From: Chitinophagaceae bacterium
Lineage (GTDB): Bacteria; Bacteroidota; Bacteroidia; Chitinophagales; Chitinophagaceae
Direction of reading: 5' to 3'
DNA length: 35,720 bases
Assembly (NCBI GenBank): GCA_947451985.1
Contig: CANGBQ010000005.1
Coordinates: 1-35,720, forward strand
This document shows positions 1 to 7,805 of the stretch, one piece after another (position 1 is the stretch's first letter; the number at the start of each line of letters is the position of its first letter). The position numbers and the translations under genes were made by a program. The notes below the pieces were generated by a model. The model searched no databases. It was not told the DNA's origin and saw only the letters and a program-made list of their open reading frames with translations.

Positions 1-38
1 AAACAGAACAATCGGCAGATTAAATTGTAATACATGCT

Positions 39-242
39 ATGAGCGAACCAATGGTAGAGGGAAAAGATTTTTATTACAATGAAGAAGGCTACATTGTCCT
101 AACTGAACAATACCATCTGAACAAAGGCTTTTGCTGCGGAAATGGATGTTTGCATTGTCCATTTGAGTATGCTGCAGTGCCGGAACCCAAAAAAAGCGAA
201 TTGCTCAAACAAACAAATGAAAAAAACAGCTCGTCCTCATAA
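39..242 (+). CDS. DUF5522 family small cysteine-rich protein
   Basis: A 67-residue protein with a conserved-looking core: tyrosine-rich residues 11-25, then a cysteine cluster (GFCCGNGCLHCPFEY, about residues 30-44) with four Cys in a CC-x2-C-x2-C pattern. This resembles the short DUF5522 proteins of Bacteroidota. The cluster could bind a metal or an Fe-S centre, but no function is known to me. The ATG at 39 is the only sensible start. The last 26 bases overlap the start of the next gene, so the two are probably co-transcribed and translationally coupled. The tail (KKSELLKQTNEKNSSSS) is low-complexity and coincides with the overlap. Family assignment is from recalled motif similarity. Confidence 0.8.
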   Translation: MSEPMVEGKDFYYNEEGYIVLTEQYHLNKGFCCGNGCLHCPFEYAAVPEPKKSELLKQTNEKNSSSS

Positions 243-606
243 GAAAATAGCAGCCGATACACCTACCCCAAAAACAGAATATAGTTTTTTCGAAGACGTA
301 TATGCGGTTGTCCGGCTGATCCCAAAAGGCAGGGTCAGTTCTTATGGCGCCATTGCCGCTTACTTAGGCACCAAGTTAAGCGCTCGAATGGTGGGATGGG
401 CCATGAATGCTGCGCATCAAGTAAACCCGCCAGTTCCGGCACAAAGGGTTGTCAATCGAAATGGAGTGCTCACCGGTAAACATCATTTTCACACCCCTAC
501 CGCCATGCAAGAACTACTGGAAAAAGATGGGGTAGAAATTAAAAATGATACCGTCGTAGATTTTACAAACAGATTTTGGAATCCCGCTACCGAACTCGGT
601 CTATAG
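217..606 (+). CDS. MGMT/ATL-like DNA-binding protein (alkyltransferase-like)
   Basis: A 129-residue protein matching the C-terminal DNA-binding domain of O6-alkylguanine-DNA alkyltransferases. FFEDVYAVVRLIPKGRVSSYGAIAAYLG is the winged-helix part and ARMVGWAMN the DNA-contacting helix. The reactive-cysteine site (PCHRV in true Ada/MGMT) reads PAQRVV, so it cannot transfer alkyl groups to Cys. It is best seen as an alkyltransferase-like protein that recognises O6-alkylguanine and may recruit nucleotide excision repair. I chose the ATG at 217; the ATG at 142 in the same frame lies deep inside the upstream gene and adds residues with no family similarity. The gene overlaps DUF5522 by 26 bases and converges with the DUF420 gene, leaving 3 bases between stops. 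Confidence 0.86.
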   Translation: MKKTARPHKKIAADTPTPKTEYSFFEDVYAVVRLIPKGRVSSYGAIAAYLGTKLSARMVGWAMNAAHQVNPPVPAQRVVNRNGVLTGKHHFHTPTAMQELLEKDGVEIKNDTVVDFTNRFWNPATELGL

Positions 607-609
607 ATT

Positions 610-1152
610 TTATTGATAATACGGACTGATCATCCAATATACAATTACACCGGTGACCGCTACATACATCCAGATGGGCCAGGTAATCCGAGTCAATTTT
701 CGATGCGCCTCATACTCTCCAATCAATGCACGATACGCCGTAAATAGAATAAAGGGCAAGATGATTCCAGCCAAGGGAATATGCGTGAATAAGATTACAT
801 AGTAAATTAAGCGAATGGTTCCCTCTCCGCCAAATTTGGTTTCGCCGGCAAATAAGTGATGAGCAATATAACTGAGTAGAAATAGTACAGATAAAAGAAT
901 AGCAGCAAGCATAATTTTTTTATGCAATGCATAATTTTTTTGCTTTGCTGTTACCAAACCAGCCAACAACAAAACAGCTACCAACGAATTGATAACCGCA
1001 TTGGCAGTTGCGAACACATGTGGATCAAAGGGCAGCGAAACCTGTAATTGAATTCGGTTCAATATTACCACTGCGGCAAAAACCACAGCAGAAACAACGT
1101 AGATAAAGGTTTTGGCTTTTGAATCATTCTTTTTAAATGATGGCGTCAGCAT
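610..1152 (-). CDS. DUF420 membrane protein, linked to cytochrome oxidase assembly
   Basis: A 180-residue integral membrane protein with about five hydrophobic helices (roughly residues 15-33, 47-65, 78-97, 115-140, 155-175). Conserved histidines lie near helix ends (LSYIAHHLFAG, ILFTHIPLAG, ALHKK). The pattern fits DUF420 (YozB/CtaM-related), which in Bacteroidota and Firmicutes travels with heme-copper oxidase genes; CtaM is known to be needed for aa3 maturation in some Firmicutes. It overlaps the SCO gene start-to-stop by 20 bases, so the two form one translationally coupled unit. A role in heme or copper handling for the oxidase is inferred from context. No terminator is visible before the convergent gene. 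Confidence 0.85.
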   Translation of the reverse strand: MLTPSFKKNDSKAKTFIYVVSAVVFAAVVILNRIQLQVSLPFDPHVFATANAVINSLVAVLLLAGLVTAKQKNYALHKKIMLAAILLSVLFLLSYIAHHLFAGETKFGGEGTIRLIYYVILFTHIPLAGIILPFILFTAYRALIGEYEAHRKLTRITWPIWMYVAVTGVIVYWMISPYYQ

Positions 1153-1930
1153 TGGTTTTATTTTTTATTTTTTGTAATACAGTAACCAGTAAAATAGTAA
1201 GGCCGATACCCACAAAGATAACCGGCAAGTAAGGTATAAATTCTCTAAAGATAGAAGGGCTTTTTTTGTCTTTTTCCAACATCAGCGTGGGGATGTCCAT
1301 TGCCAGCTGTGCTTGTTTGACCGAATCAAATCCATTGTACCATCCCCTTACCACTCGATTGCTATCGAGCAGAAAAAAGTTTTCGGTATGAATAAAAGCG
1401 GTATCTACCTCGGTATCAGCAATACTGGCTTTTAGTTCGTTGAGAGCAAAGTCGTAGATTTCTTTTTTATCGGCCGTTCCAAACCACCAGGTATCATGAT
1501 TGGCATTCATTCGATCAGCAAATGCGCGAAGTTGTGGAACACTGTCGTATTCAGGGTCGACACTCAGCGATACAAACTGAACAATTTCCGGATTCATTTC
1601 AAATGATTGTTGCAGTTTTTTCATCGCCCTTGCCATCCCTGGACAAATAGATGGGCATCGGGTGAAAAAGAAATCGATTACTACAATTTTTCCATGAAGG
1701 TCTTGCAAAGAAACTCGCTGTCCCAATTGATTGGTAAAATGCAGGTTCTCTGCCTGGTGCCACAGCGTATCCGAAACAAGTTTTCCTTTTACTTCCCGGG
1801 TCACCACATTGTCATAAAAATATCGGTGCGGCATATGAACAGCATCTTTGCTGAAATACTTTACCATCCAATACCCCGTAAGCGGCAACAGAATGGCCAA
1901 TAACAATGCTTTAGCGGCGTTTTTATTCAT
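1133..1930 (-). CDS. SCO1/SenC family copper chaperone
   Basis: A 265-residue thioredoxin-fold protein. An N-terminal membrane anchor (about residues 7-26) puts the domain in the periplasm. The copper motif is CPSIC (about residues 92-96), inside FFFTRCPSICPGM, and the third ligand is the His of FIHTENFFLLD (about 181). A second hydrophobic helix lies near the C-terminus (IPYLPVIFVGIGLTILLVTVL), which gives an unusual hairpin-anchored layout compared with single-anchor SCO proteins. SCO proteins deliver copper to, or reduce, the CuA site of subunit II. The gene sits downstream of subunit IV but beyond a strong terminator (1995-2030), so it probably has its own promoter. It overlaps DUF420 by 20 bases. 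Confidence 0.93.
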   Translation of the reverse strand: MNKNAAKALLLAILLPLTGYWMVKYFSKDAVHMPHRYFYDNVVTREVKGKLVSDTLWHQAENLHFTNQLGQRVSLQDLHGKIVVIDFFFTRCPSICPGMARAMKKLQQSFEMNPEIVQFVSLSVDPEYDSVPQLRAFADRMNANHDTWWFGTADKKEIYDFALNELKASIADTEVDTAFIHTENFFLLDSNRVVRGWYNGFDSVKQAQLAMDIPTLMLEKDKKSPSIFREFIPYLPVIFVGIGLTILLVTVLQKIKNKTNADAII

Positions 1931-1994
1931 TGAGAAGGTTCAAGGTTCTTATTCAATAACCATCTTTGAATAAAATGGTTCGATTGTTTTATCT

Positions 1995-2030
1995 AAAAAA
2001 AACCATCGTTTCTTTTCTGGAACGATGGTT
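1995..2030 (-). terminator. Rho-independent terminator after oxidase subunit IV
   Basis: A perfect 10-bp inverted repeat (AACCATCGTT at 2001-2010, AACGATGGTT at 2021-2030) with a 10-nt loop. Read on the minus strand it is followed at once by a run of T (complement of the A run 1995-2002). It lies between the subunit IV stop (2054) and the SCO start (1930), so it should end most of the long act/cta transcript. Confidence 0.85.
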
Positions 2031-2053
2031 AATGCTGTACAATTATTTTTCTA

Positions 2054-2467
2054 TTACTGGTGTGCTTCGTTTGAAACTTGTTCCATTTTGTTTGGTCTAC
2101 TACCGGCAGCTGTGTTGCGCAGGTTCTTCCAACTATTGCCATCAATCAAAAATGCAATGATAAACCATACAAACAAACACAAAGGAACAACAATGGTCAT
2201 AATCAAATTGCGAATTTCATCGCCCAAGTGCATGAACACCGATACAATATAATAAGCTTTGGCAAGGGTGAGCAAACCAATGGTGCATTTGGTAGCCAAT
2301 ACGGTGGCGTATCCCAAGTGTCCATGTTGGGCGTACAGAAAATAGCCCAAGCCCAATTCCACAATGGTTAATACAGATAGTACCCAAAATATTTTCCAAA
2401 TTCTTCCTGTTCCGCCTGAATGGTTTGGCTGAAAAGTAATTTCTGGAGAAGATGTATGTGCTGACAT
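2054..2467 (-). CDS. Cytochrome c oxidase subunit IV family protein
   Basis: A 137-residue protein with three predicted membrane helices (about residues 24-46, 55-77, 87-109), matching the small prokaryotic COX4 (COX4_pro/CyoD-like) layout. The segment KAYYIVSVFMHLGDE holds the His/Asp typical of this family. It is a structural accessory subunit of the aa3-type oxidase in the inner membrane. It is the last gene of the main oxidase cluster: 29 bp after the larger subunit III gene and directly before a strong terminator. Its N-terminus has the polar, His-containing stretch also seen in its neighbours. The C-terminal 25 residues are hydrophilic and poorly typed. Confidence 0.87.
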   Translation of the reverse strand: MSAHTSSPEITFQPNHSGGTGRIWKIFWVLSVLTIVELGLGYFLYAQHGHLGYATVLATKCTIGLLTLAKAYYIVSVFMHLGDEIRNLIMTIVVPLCLFVWFIIAFLIDGNSWKNLRNTAAGSRPNKMEQVSNEAHQ

Positions 2468-2496
2468 AAACAGTATTATTTAAACTTTTTTTAAAA

Positions 2497-3234
2497 TTAA
2501 ACTAGATAGAAACATAAGAATACGAATACCCAAACCAAATCCACAAAGTGCCAGTACAATCCAGCTTTTTCAATCATTTCATAATGACCGCGCTGGTCGA
2601 AATGACCCAGCTTGGTTTTGATGTACATCACAATATTGATCACTACTCCACTGAATACGTGAAAACCGTGGAAACCGGTAATGCCAAAGAAGTATCCGCC
2701 AAATGCAATCGGACCGGGTGTCGCAATTTCCTGGCCGTTGAACATGACTTCGGGGCCCCAAGGATTTTTGCTTACGGTAGTACCCCAATGTTCAATTTGT
2801 CCATTGACCAATACTGCATGATCGCCGGTAATCAAGTGCGTCCACTCCCAAGCCTGGCAACTTAAAAACGCAATACCACCCAAAATGGTCATGATCATAT
2901 ATTTTTCAACGCCCTTGCGGTTCATGTTGTGGCCTTCATGTACAGCCAACACCATGGTTACAGAACTGAAAATCAAAATAAAAGTCATCAAGCTCACAAA
3001 GGCGAGCGGAAGATTGGCGTGCCCTGCAAAAGGAAAAGCGTTGAATACGTGGTTGGGGTCTGCCCAATGGTTTACGCTGAATCGAATGGTGCCGTAGCTA
3101 ATTAAGAAGGCGCCAAAAGTAAAGGCGTCACTCATTAAAAAGTACCACATCATTACTTTACCATAGCTAACGTTGAACGGACTTTTTCCACCGCTCCACC
3201 ATTTTGTTCCCGCAGGAATTGCTGTTGTTGACAT
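2497..3234 (-). CDS. Cytochrome c oxidase subunit III (larger copy)
   Basis: A 245-residue membrane protein of the heme-copper oxidase subunit III family. The C-terminal block GHYEMIEKAGLYWHFVDLVWVFVFLCFYLV is diagnostic (WHFVDxVW). FGITGFHGFHVFSGVVIN is the helix V motif, and helices are visible at about 25-50, 75-100, 120-140, 175-200 and 220-243. Subunit III contains no redox centre; it stabilises subunit I and its proton uptake. It is preceded 35 bp upstream by a second, shorter subunit III gene. Two adjacent subunit III-like genes are common in Bacteroidota oxidase loci and probably yield two distinct subunits of one complex. The ATG at 3234 fits the family. Confidence 0.94.
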   Translation of the reverse strand: MSTTAIPAGTKWWSGGKSPFNVSYGKVMMWYFLMSDAFTFGAFLISYGTIRFSVNHWADPNHVFNAFPFAGHANLPLAFVSLMTFILIFSSVTMVLAVHEGHNMNRKGVEKYMIMTILGGIAFLSCQAWEWTHLITGDHAVLVNGQIEHWGTTVSKNPWGPEVMFNGQEIATPGPIAFGGYFFGITGFHGFHVFSGVVINIVMYIKTKLGHFDQRGHYEMIEKAGLYWHFVDLVWVFVFLCFYLV

Positions 3235-3269
3235 AAAAATAAATTCTAGTATCTAAAAAAATGAACTCT

Positions 3270-3836
3270 CTATTTAATCATTATTAAAAAAACCAGTAGA
3301 TATACCCAAAGAATATCTACAAAATGCCAGTACGTGCACATTAGTTCTACAGGCACCATACTGTAATTTCTTGTCTTGCTGCTGAAGGCGCCTAACGACA
3401 TGATCAGCAATGCAATCACACCTCCCACCACATGCAACGCGTGTAATCCAACAATCACATATAAAAACGAATAAGAAACACTTTTTTGTAAAGTCATTCC
3501 TTCGTTCCAAAATTGATTAAACCCTATCACTTGCAACACTATAAAAACGATGCCGAGCAGTAGTGTAATCGCCATCAATTTTCGGTAGGTTGCCATAGCC
3601 CTCTCTTTAAACGACTTGGCCGAAAGGTGCAGTGTTAAACTACTAATAATGATCACCAGCGTGCTATAATAAAACGCTACCGGTAGTTCATAAGTGACCC
3701 AATTCGCCTGATTGCGCTTCACTATATAAGCACTGGTTAAGCCGGCAAACATCATTATGATGCTACCAATACCTACCCACAAGGTAAACTTGTGTGGGTG
3801 TATTTTATTTTTCTGTTGCATCGCCACTGAACTCAT
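3270..3836 (-). CDS. Cytochrome c oxidase subunit III (shorter, five-helix copy)
   Basis: A 188-residue heme-copper oxidase subunit III with about five membrane helices (residues 17-37, 55-75, 88-108, 122-150, 165-187). Family blocks are YVIVGLHALHVVGGVIAL and CTYWHFVDILWVYLLVF. The length fits the five-helix CyoC-like form, against seven-helix versions of about 260 residues. It lies between heme O synthase (52 bp) and the longer subunit III (35 bp), so it belongs to the same transcript. I infer that it occupies a different position in the oxidase from its neighbour; the sequence alone does not show which copy is the canonical partner of subunit I. Confidence 0.93.
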   Translation of the reverse strand: MSSVAMQQKNKIHPHKFTLWVGIGSIIMMFAGLTSAYIVKRNQANWVTYELPVAFYYSTLVIIISSLTLHLSAKSFKERAMATYRKLMAITLLLGIVFIVLQVIGFNQFWNEGMTLQKSVSYSFLYVIVGLHALHVVGGVIALLIMSLGAFSSKTRNYSMVPVELMCTYWHFVDILWVYLLVFLIMIK

Positions 3837-3888
3837 TTCGCTTCTCCTTTCGGTTTAACTGTTTAGTATAGTTTGATTGTGAGCAGAA

Positions 3889-4806
3889 TCAATGCGGCTT
3901 GATTTTATCAGCATACATACTCAAAAACACAATCATCAAATAAAAATAAGAACTGAACATTACTTTTCTTGCCGATGGAATATCCATTTTCAACAAAAGC
4001 AATATGCTTACATACACCATCCAAACATTGCATCCCAACAAAATCCACATGCTGACGCTTCCGCTGATATGGTACATGAACGGCAGCATGCCAACGGGTA
4101 TCATCAAGGCGCTGTACATGACTCCTTGAAGCGCAGTGAACTTCGTGGGTCCTTTGTCGCTGGGCAACAATTTAAACCCTGCAGCGCTATAGTCTTTGTG
4201 TGCTACCCAGGCAATGGCCCAAAAATGAGGGAACTGCCACAAAAACTGAATCGCAAACAAAATCCAACCGCCCGTCCAACTATGCTCAGTGCCTTCGGTG
4301 AAACTAGCCACCCAGCCAATCAAACAGGGCAAGGCGCCAGGAATCGCTCCCACCAACACCGCAATAGAATTGATTTTTTTGAGGGGTGTATAGACAAATC
4401 CATACAACACCAAACTCAACAAACTCAATCCAGCCGCTTCCGGACTAAATGTGTACATAATCAGAAGCCCCAATCCGCCAGCGATGCCGGCAAAAATCCA
4501 GGCTTCTTGTGTGCTCATTCTGCCACTGGACACGGGACGCAGACGGGTTCGAAACATGCGTGCATCGGTGTCTTTTTCAAGAATTTGATTCACCGCATTG
4601 GCCGATCCGGTCACGAGCATACCGCCCACAAAAAGTAAAAGAACTTGTAACAGGTCGAATCTGATATTGGGCGCCAGTAAGTAACTGATTACCGTACTGA
4701 ACACTACCGTAAAACTCAAAGTGAACTTGATCAATAAAAAATAATCTTTCACTTTGCTAGCCAACACAAACGAAGTTGAATTGGATATAGAATTCTTTTC
4801 CTGCAT
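3889..4806 (-). CDS. ctaB: Protoheme IX farnesyltransferase (heme O synthase)
   Basis: A 305-residue UbiA-family prenyltransferase, length normal for CtaB/CyoE. The first Asp-rich motif is in NAVNQILEKDTDARMFRTRLRPVSSG (about residues 74-100), with the characteristic RTxxRP. The second polar loop is HFWAIAWVAHKDYSAAGFKLLPSDKG (about 195-220). Roughly eight or nine membrane helices follow the family pattern. It transfers a farnesyl group to heme B to make heme O, the precursor of heme A for subunit I. The gene is separated from ctaD by only 3 bases and sits between subunit I and the subunit III genes, as in many Bacteroidota. No heme A synthase (ctaA) is present in the window. Confidence 0.95.
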   Translation of the reverse strand: MQEKNSISNSTSFVLASKVKDYFLLIKFTLSFTVVFSTVISYLLAPNIRFDLLQVLLLFVGGMLVTGSANAVNQILEKDTDARMFRTRLRPVSSGRMSTQEAWIFAGIAGGLGLLIMYTFSPEAAGLSLLSLVLYGFVYTPLKKINSIAVLVGAIPGALPCLIGWVASFTEGTEHSWTGGWILFAIQFLWQFPHFWAIAWVAHKDYSAAGFKLLPSDKGPTKFTALQGVMYSALMIPVGMLPFMYHISGSVSMWILLGCNVWMVYVSILLLLKMDIPSARKVMFSSYFYLMIVFLSMYADKIKPH

Positions 4807-4809
4807 TTT

Positions 4810-6612
4810 TTAGTGTTTGCTTTCGTCAGCTCCCACTGGCACATCCTGTGCTATAAAATCTTTTCCATCTTTAGAATAATCATATGGCCACCTGTGCACC
4901 TCAGGAATGTCGCCGGGCCAGTTTCCATGACCAGGGCGAATGGGTGTTGTCCATTCTAATGTATTCGCATTCCATGGATTTTGATTGGTTACTTTTCTTC
5001 CTTTCCAAATACTGTAGAAGAAATTAAACACAAACAATAACTGCACCGCAAAAACCAACAATGCAATCATACTAATGAATTGATTCAGGCCTCCGAAATT
5101 TTTGAATGATTCCCAGTTAGAGAAATCATAATAACGTCTGGGCATACCCGCTAAACCTTCGTAGTGCATTGGCCAGAAAATCAAGTAAGCGCCAATAATC
5201 GTTACCCAAAAATGGATATAAGCCAATGTGTTGTTTAAATAACGACCAAACATTTTAGGATACCAGTGGTACACGCCTGCAAACATTCCAAAGAAAGAAG
5301 CCACCCCCATTACGATGTGAAAGTGCGCAATGACAAAATAAGTATCGTGCAAGTGAATATCCAATGCAGAGTTTCCAAGGAAGATGCCCGTCAAACCACC
5401 ACTGATGAACAAACTCACAAATCCAATCGCAAACATCATGGCCGGCGTGAAACGAATGTTTCCTCTCCAAAGAGTCGTCAACCAGTTGAATACTTTGATG
5501 GCAGAAGGCACCGCAATCAACAAGGTCAGCAATACAAAGACAGATCCCAAGAATGGATTCAATCCGGTAACAAACATATGATGCGCCCACACCAAGAAGG
5601 CCAAAATGGTAATCGCAAACAAAGAGCCCACCATCGCCATGTAACCGAAAATAGGCTTGCGGCTATTGATGGAAAGAATCTCAGAAGACATGCCCATCGC
5701 TGGAAGCAAAATGATATACACTTCGGGGTGACCCAAGAACCAGAATAAATGCTGGAACAAAATGGCACTACCCCCTTCGTTGGGTAAAATTTTTCCGGCA
5801 ACTACAATATCACTCAAATAAAAACTAGTGCCTAAGTTTCTGTCAAACAACAATAAAATAGCACCAGACAACAATACAGGGAATGACAATACTCCCAATA
5901 CGGCGGTAAAGAACAACGCCCAGATGGTTAATGGCATACGAGTCATGCTCATCCCCTTGGTACGCATATTCAAAATGGTGGTGATATAGTTCAAGCCACC
6001 CAACAAAGAAGAAACAATAAACATGGCCATGCTCACCAACCAAAGATCCATTCCAATTTTACTTCCTGCAGAAGCATCTCCCAAAGCACTCAATGGAGGA
6101 TAAATAGTCCAACCGCCACTGGCAGGTCCTGTTTGTACAAACAAAGAAGACATCATGATTATAGAAGCCAAAAAGAAAAACCAATAGCTCAACATATTCA
6201 ACATGGGCGAAGCCATGTCTCTAGCGCCAATCTGTAAAGGAATCAAAAAGTTGGCAAAGGTTCCACTCAATCCTGCAGTCAATACAAAAAACACCAAGAT
6301 GGTACCGTGCATGGTCACCAATGCATAATAAAATTCAGGTTGTAATTTTCCGCCCTGTGCCCAATGACCCAATAAATCTTCGAGCCAAGGATAGGTGGCA
6401 GTAGGATCCGCCAACTGCAAACGAAAAATTACCGAAAACAAGCCGCCAATAATTGCCCATATAATTCCGGTTACCAAAAACTGCTTCGCAATGGTTTTGT
6501 GGTCTTGACTAAACACATACTTCGTGATAAAAGTTTCATGATGATGTTGCTCTCCGTGAGCCTCTCCATGAGACGTGTGATGCGCTGTTTCTTGTAATGT
6601 TGTTGTACTCAT
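4810..6612 (-). CDS. ctaD: Cytochrome c oxidase subunit I, A1-type
   Basis: A 600-residue catalytic subunit with the full motif set. FLIPLQIGARDMASPMLN is the D-channel entrance. GHPEVYIILLPAMG (about residue 293) carries the D-channel Glu, the cross-linked Tyr and a CuB His; AHHMFVTGLNP holds the other two CuB His; HDTYFVIAHFHIVMG holds the heme a3/heme a ligands. Glu in HPEVY marks it as A1-type. The N-terminus is His-rich (about residues 11-27), which could help copper handling, though such tails are frequent in this phylum. The C-terminus has the extra helix pair and polar tail of long COX1 forms. It follows ctaC by 38 bp and precedes ctaB by 3 bp. Confidence 0.97.
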   Translation of the reverse strand: MSTTTLQETAHHTSHGEAHGEQHHHETFITKYVFSQDHKTIAKQFLVTGIIWAIIGGLFSVIFRLQLADPTATYPWLEDLLGHWAQGGKLQPEFYYALVTMHGTILVFFVLTAGLSGTFANFLIPLQIGARDMASPMLNMLSYWFFFLASIIMMSSLFVQTGPASGGWTIYPPLSALGDASAGSKIGMDLWLVSMAMFIVSSLLGGLNYITTILNMRTKGMSMTRMPLTIWALFFTAVLGVLSFPVLLSGAILLLFDRNLGTSFYLSDIVVAGKILPNEGGSAILFQHLFWFLGHPEVYIILLPAMGMSSEILSINSRKPIFGYMAMVGSLFAITILAFLVWAHHMFVTGLNPFLGSVFVLLTLLIAVPSAIKVFNWLTTLWRGNIRFTPAMMFAIGFVSLFISGGLTGIFLGNSALDIHLHDTYFVIAHFHIVMGVASFFGMFAGVYHWYPKMFGRYLNNTLAYIHFWVTIIGAYLIFWPMHYEGLAGMPRRYYDFSNWESFKNFGGLNQFISMIALLVFAVQLLFVFNFFYSIWKGRKVTNQNPWNANTLEWTTPIRPGHGNWPGDIPEVHRWPYDYSKDGKDFIAQDVPVGADESKH

Positions 6613-6650
6613 AATCTATAAAAATTATTGCTTTCGTTGTCTAATGCTAA

Positions 6651-7715
6651 TTATTTACCCGACATAACCTGTGCCATCGGAGCTGTAACTGCTTTGGTGG
6701 TATCGGTTGCTTGGATAGGTTTTGCTGGATCTTTTTCAGGATACAAAGTATAGTACTCTGGTTTTTGAGAGGCCAGCCACTTGTTATAATCTGCTTCGCT
6801 TTCTACTACAATCACACCGCGCATAGAAAAGTGTCCTTTTCCGCACATTTGATCGCAGCTGATTTCATATACAAAGTTTGGATTGCCTGTTCTAGCTTTC
6901 ATTTCTTCTGTAGTGTACTTAGGGGTAAACCACATGGTGGTAGGAATACCGGGAACCGCATCCATTTTCATTCTGAAATGAGACAGACCCACATCATGAA
7001 TCACATCCATCGCATTGATCACCAATTTTACAGGCTTTCCAACAGGCAAATGCATTTCGGTGGTGTGGAGATCATCCCAGCTTTCAGGATCTTCAAAATC
7101 TACCGCTAAAGTATTTCCAGACGGGGTATTGTATAATTTATAATTCTTCTTCCCCAACTTGCCATCTTTACCTGGATAACGCATGTCCCATGCAAACTGG
7201 TGACCAGTGATTTCCACCACGACAGCATCTCTAGGTGCATCGCTCGTCATTTTAAACCAGTACTTCAAACCAAACACCACCAGAACAGTTAAGAAGATTG
7301 CAGGAACGGTTGTCCAAAGCAATTCCAATTTGTTGTTGTGTGGAAAGTAAAATGCTTTTTTGCCCTCTTGTTCTTGGTATTTGAATGCAAACCAGAATAA
7401 TAAGATTTGTGTAATCACAAACACCGTGCCCGTTACACCTATGGTGATGTATAACATCAAGTCTATCTTCTCGCCTTCTACTGATGCAGCACCTTGAGGG
7501 AACAATGTTTTACCATAATACAATTCATTGCAATACCAGGCGCCAATCAAGCCGAGGATTAAAAAACAAATCAATAGAAATCCATTGATTTTGTTGTTTT
7601 GCTTACGCGTTTTTTCTTCGCCTTTTAATACGCTGACATACTCGCTCGCTTTGGCAATTTGAAAAATGACTACGAAAATCATTACGACGATTGCAACAAG
7701 AAAAAGATCCTTCAT
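6651..7715 (-). CDS. ctaC: Cytochrome c oxidase subunit II (CuA subunit, no fused cytochrome c)
   Basis: A 354-residue protein. An N-terminal helix (about 4-22) and the two usual subunit II helices (about 44-62 and 88-112) are followed by a periplasmic cupredoxin domain. CuA ligands are visible in VGLSHFRMKMDAVPG and in CDQMCGKGHFSMRG (about residues 286-299: CxxxC, His and Met). EVTGHQF-type quinone/aromatic residues are replaced by the cytochrome c oxidase pattern VEITGHQFAWDMRYPG. There is no C-terminal CXXCH, so this is not a caa3 subunit; electrons must come from a separate c-heme domain, probably ActE or ActA. A Pro/Thr/Ala-rich tail ends the protein. The gene lies 90 bp downstream of actF, the longest gap inside the respiratory cluster. 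Confidence 0.96.
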   Translation of the reverse strand: MKDLFLVAIVVMIFVVIFQIAKASEYVSVLKGEEKTRKQNNKINGFLLICFLILGLIGAWYCNELYYGKTLFPQGAASVEGEKIDLMLYITIGVTGTVFVITQILLFWFAFKYQEQEGKKAFYFPHNNKLELLWTTVPAIFLTVLVVFGLKYWFKMTSDAPRDAVVVEITGHQFAWDMRYPGKDGKLGKKNYKLYNTPSGNTLAVDFEDPESWDDLHTTEMHLPVGKPVKLVINAMDVIHDVGLSHFRMKMDAVPGIPTTMWFTPKYTTEEMKARTGNPNFVYEISCDQMCGKGHFSMRGVIVVESEADYNKWLASQKPEYYTLYPEKDPAKPIQATDTTKAVTAPMAQVMSGK

Positions 7716-7740
7716 TTGTATAAATTTTATCCTTTCGGTT

Positions 7741-7772
7741 TGTTCTGTTAAAAGAACACAGTGAAAAGTTCT
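7741..7772 (-). other. Overlapping short inverted repeats upstream of ctaC
   Basis: On the minus strand TGTTCT/AGAACA (plus-strand 7741-7746 and 7753-7758) can form a 6-bp hairpin. The same TGTTCT arm can instead pair with an upstream AGAAC (complement of 7768-7772). The two pairings exclude each other. It sits in the 5' region of ctaC after the actF stop. The stems are short and A/T-rich, so this is only a candidate attenuation or processing structure. Confidence 0.3.
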
Positions 7773-7805
7773 ATTATATAAATTCTATTTGTGTTTTAGT
7801 CAATA

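Noticed and set aside
3892-4638. A 248-codon plus-strand ORF opposite ctaB
   Set aside because: It is the antisense shadow of a clear ctaB gene and encodes a His/Gln-rich low-complexity sequence without family features.
7773-7803. TTGACT and TATAAT on the minus strand upstream of ctaC, like an E. coli sigma-70 promoter
   Set aside because: The spacer is 19 nt and the Bacteroidota housekeeping sigma prefers TAnnTTTG; the match is likely chance in A/T-rich DNA, though a TSS map could revive it.
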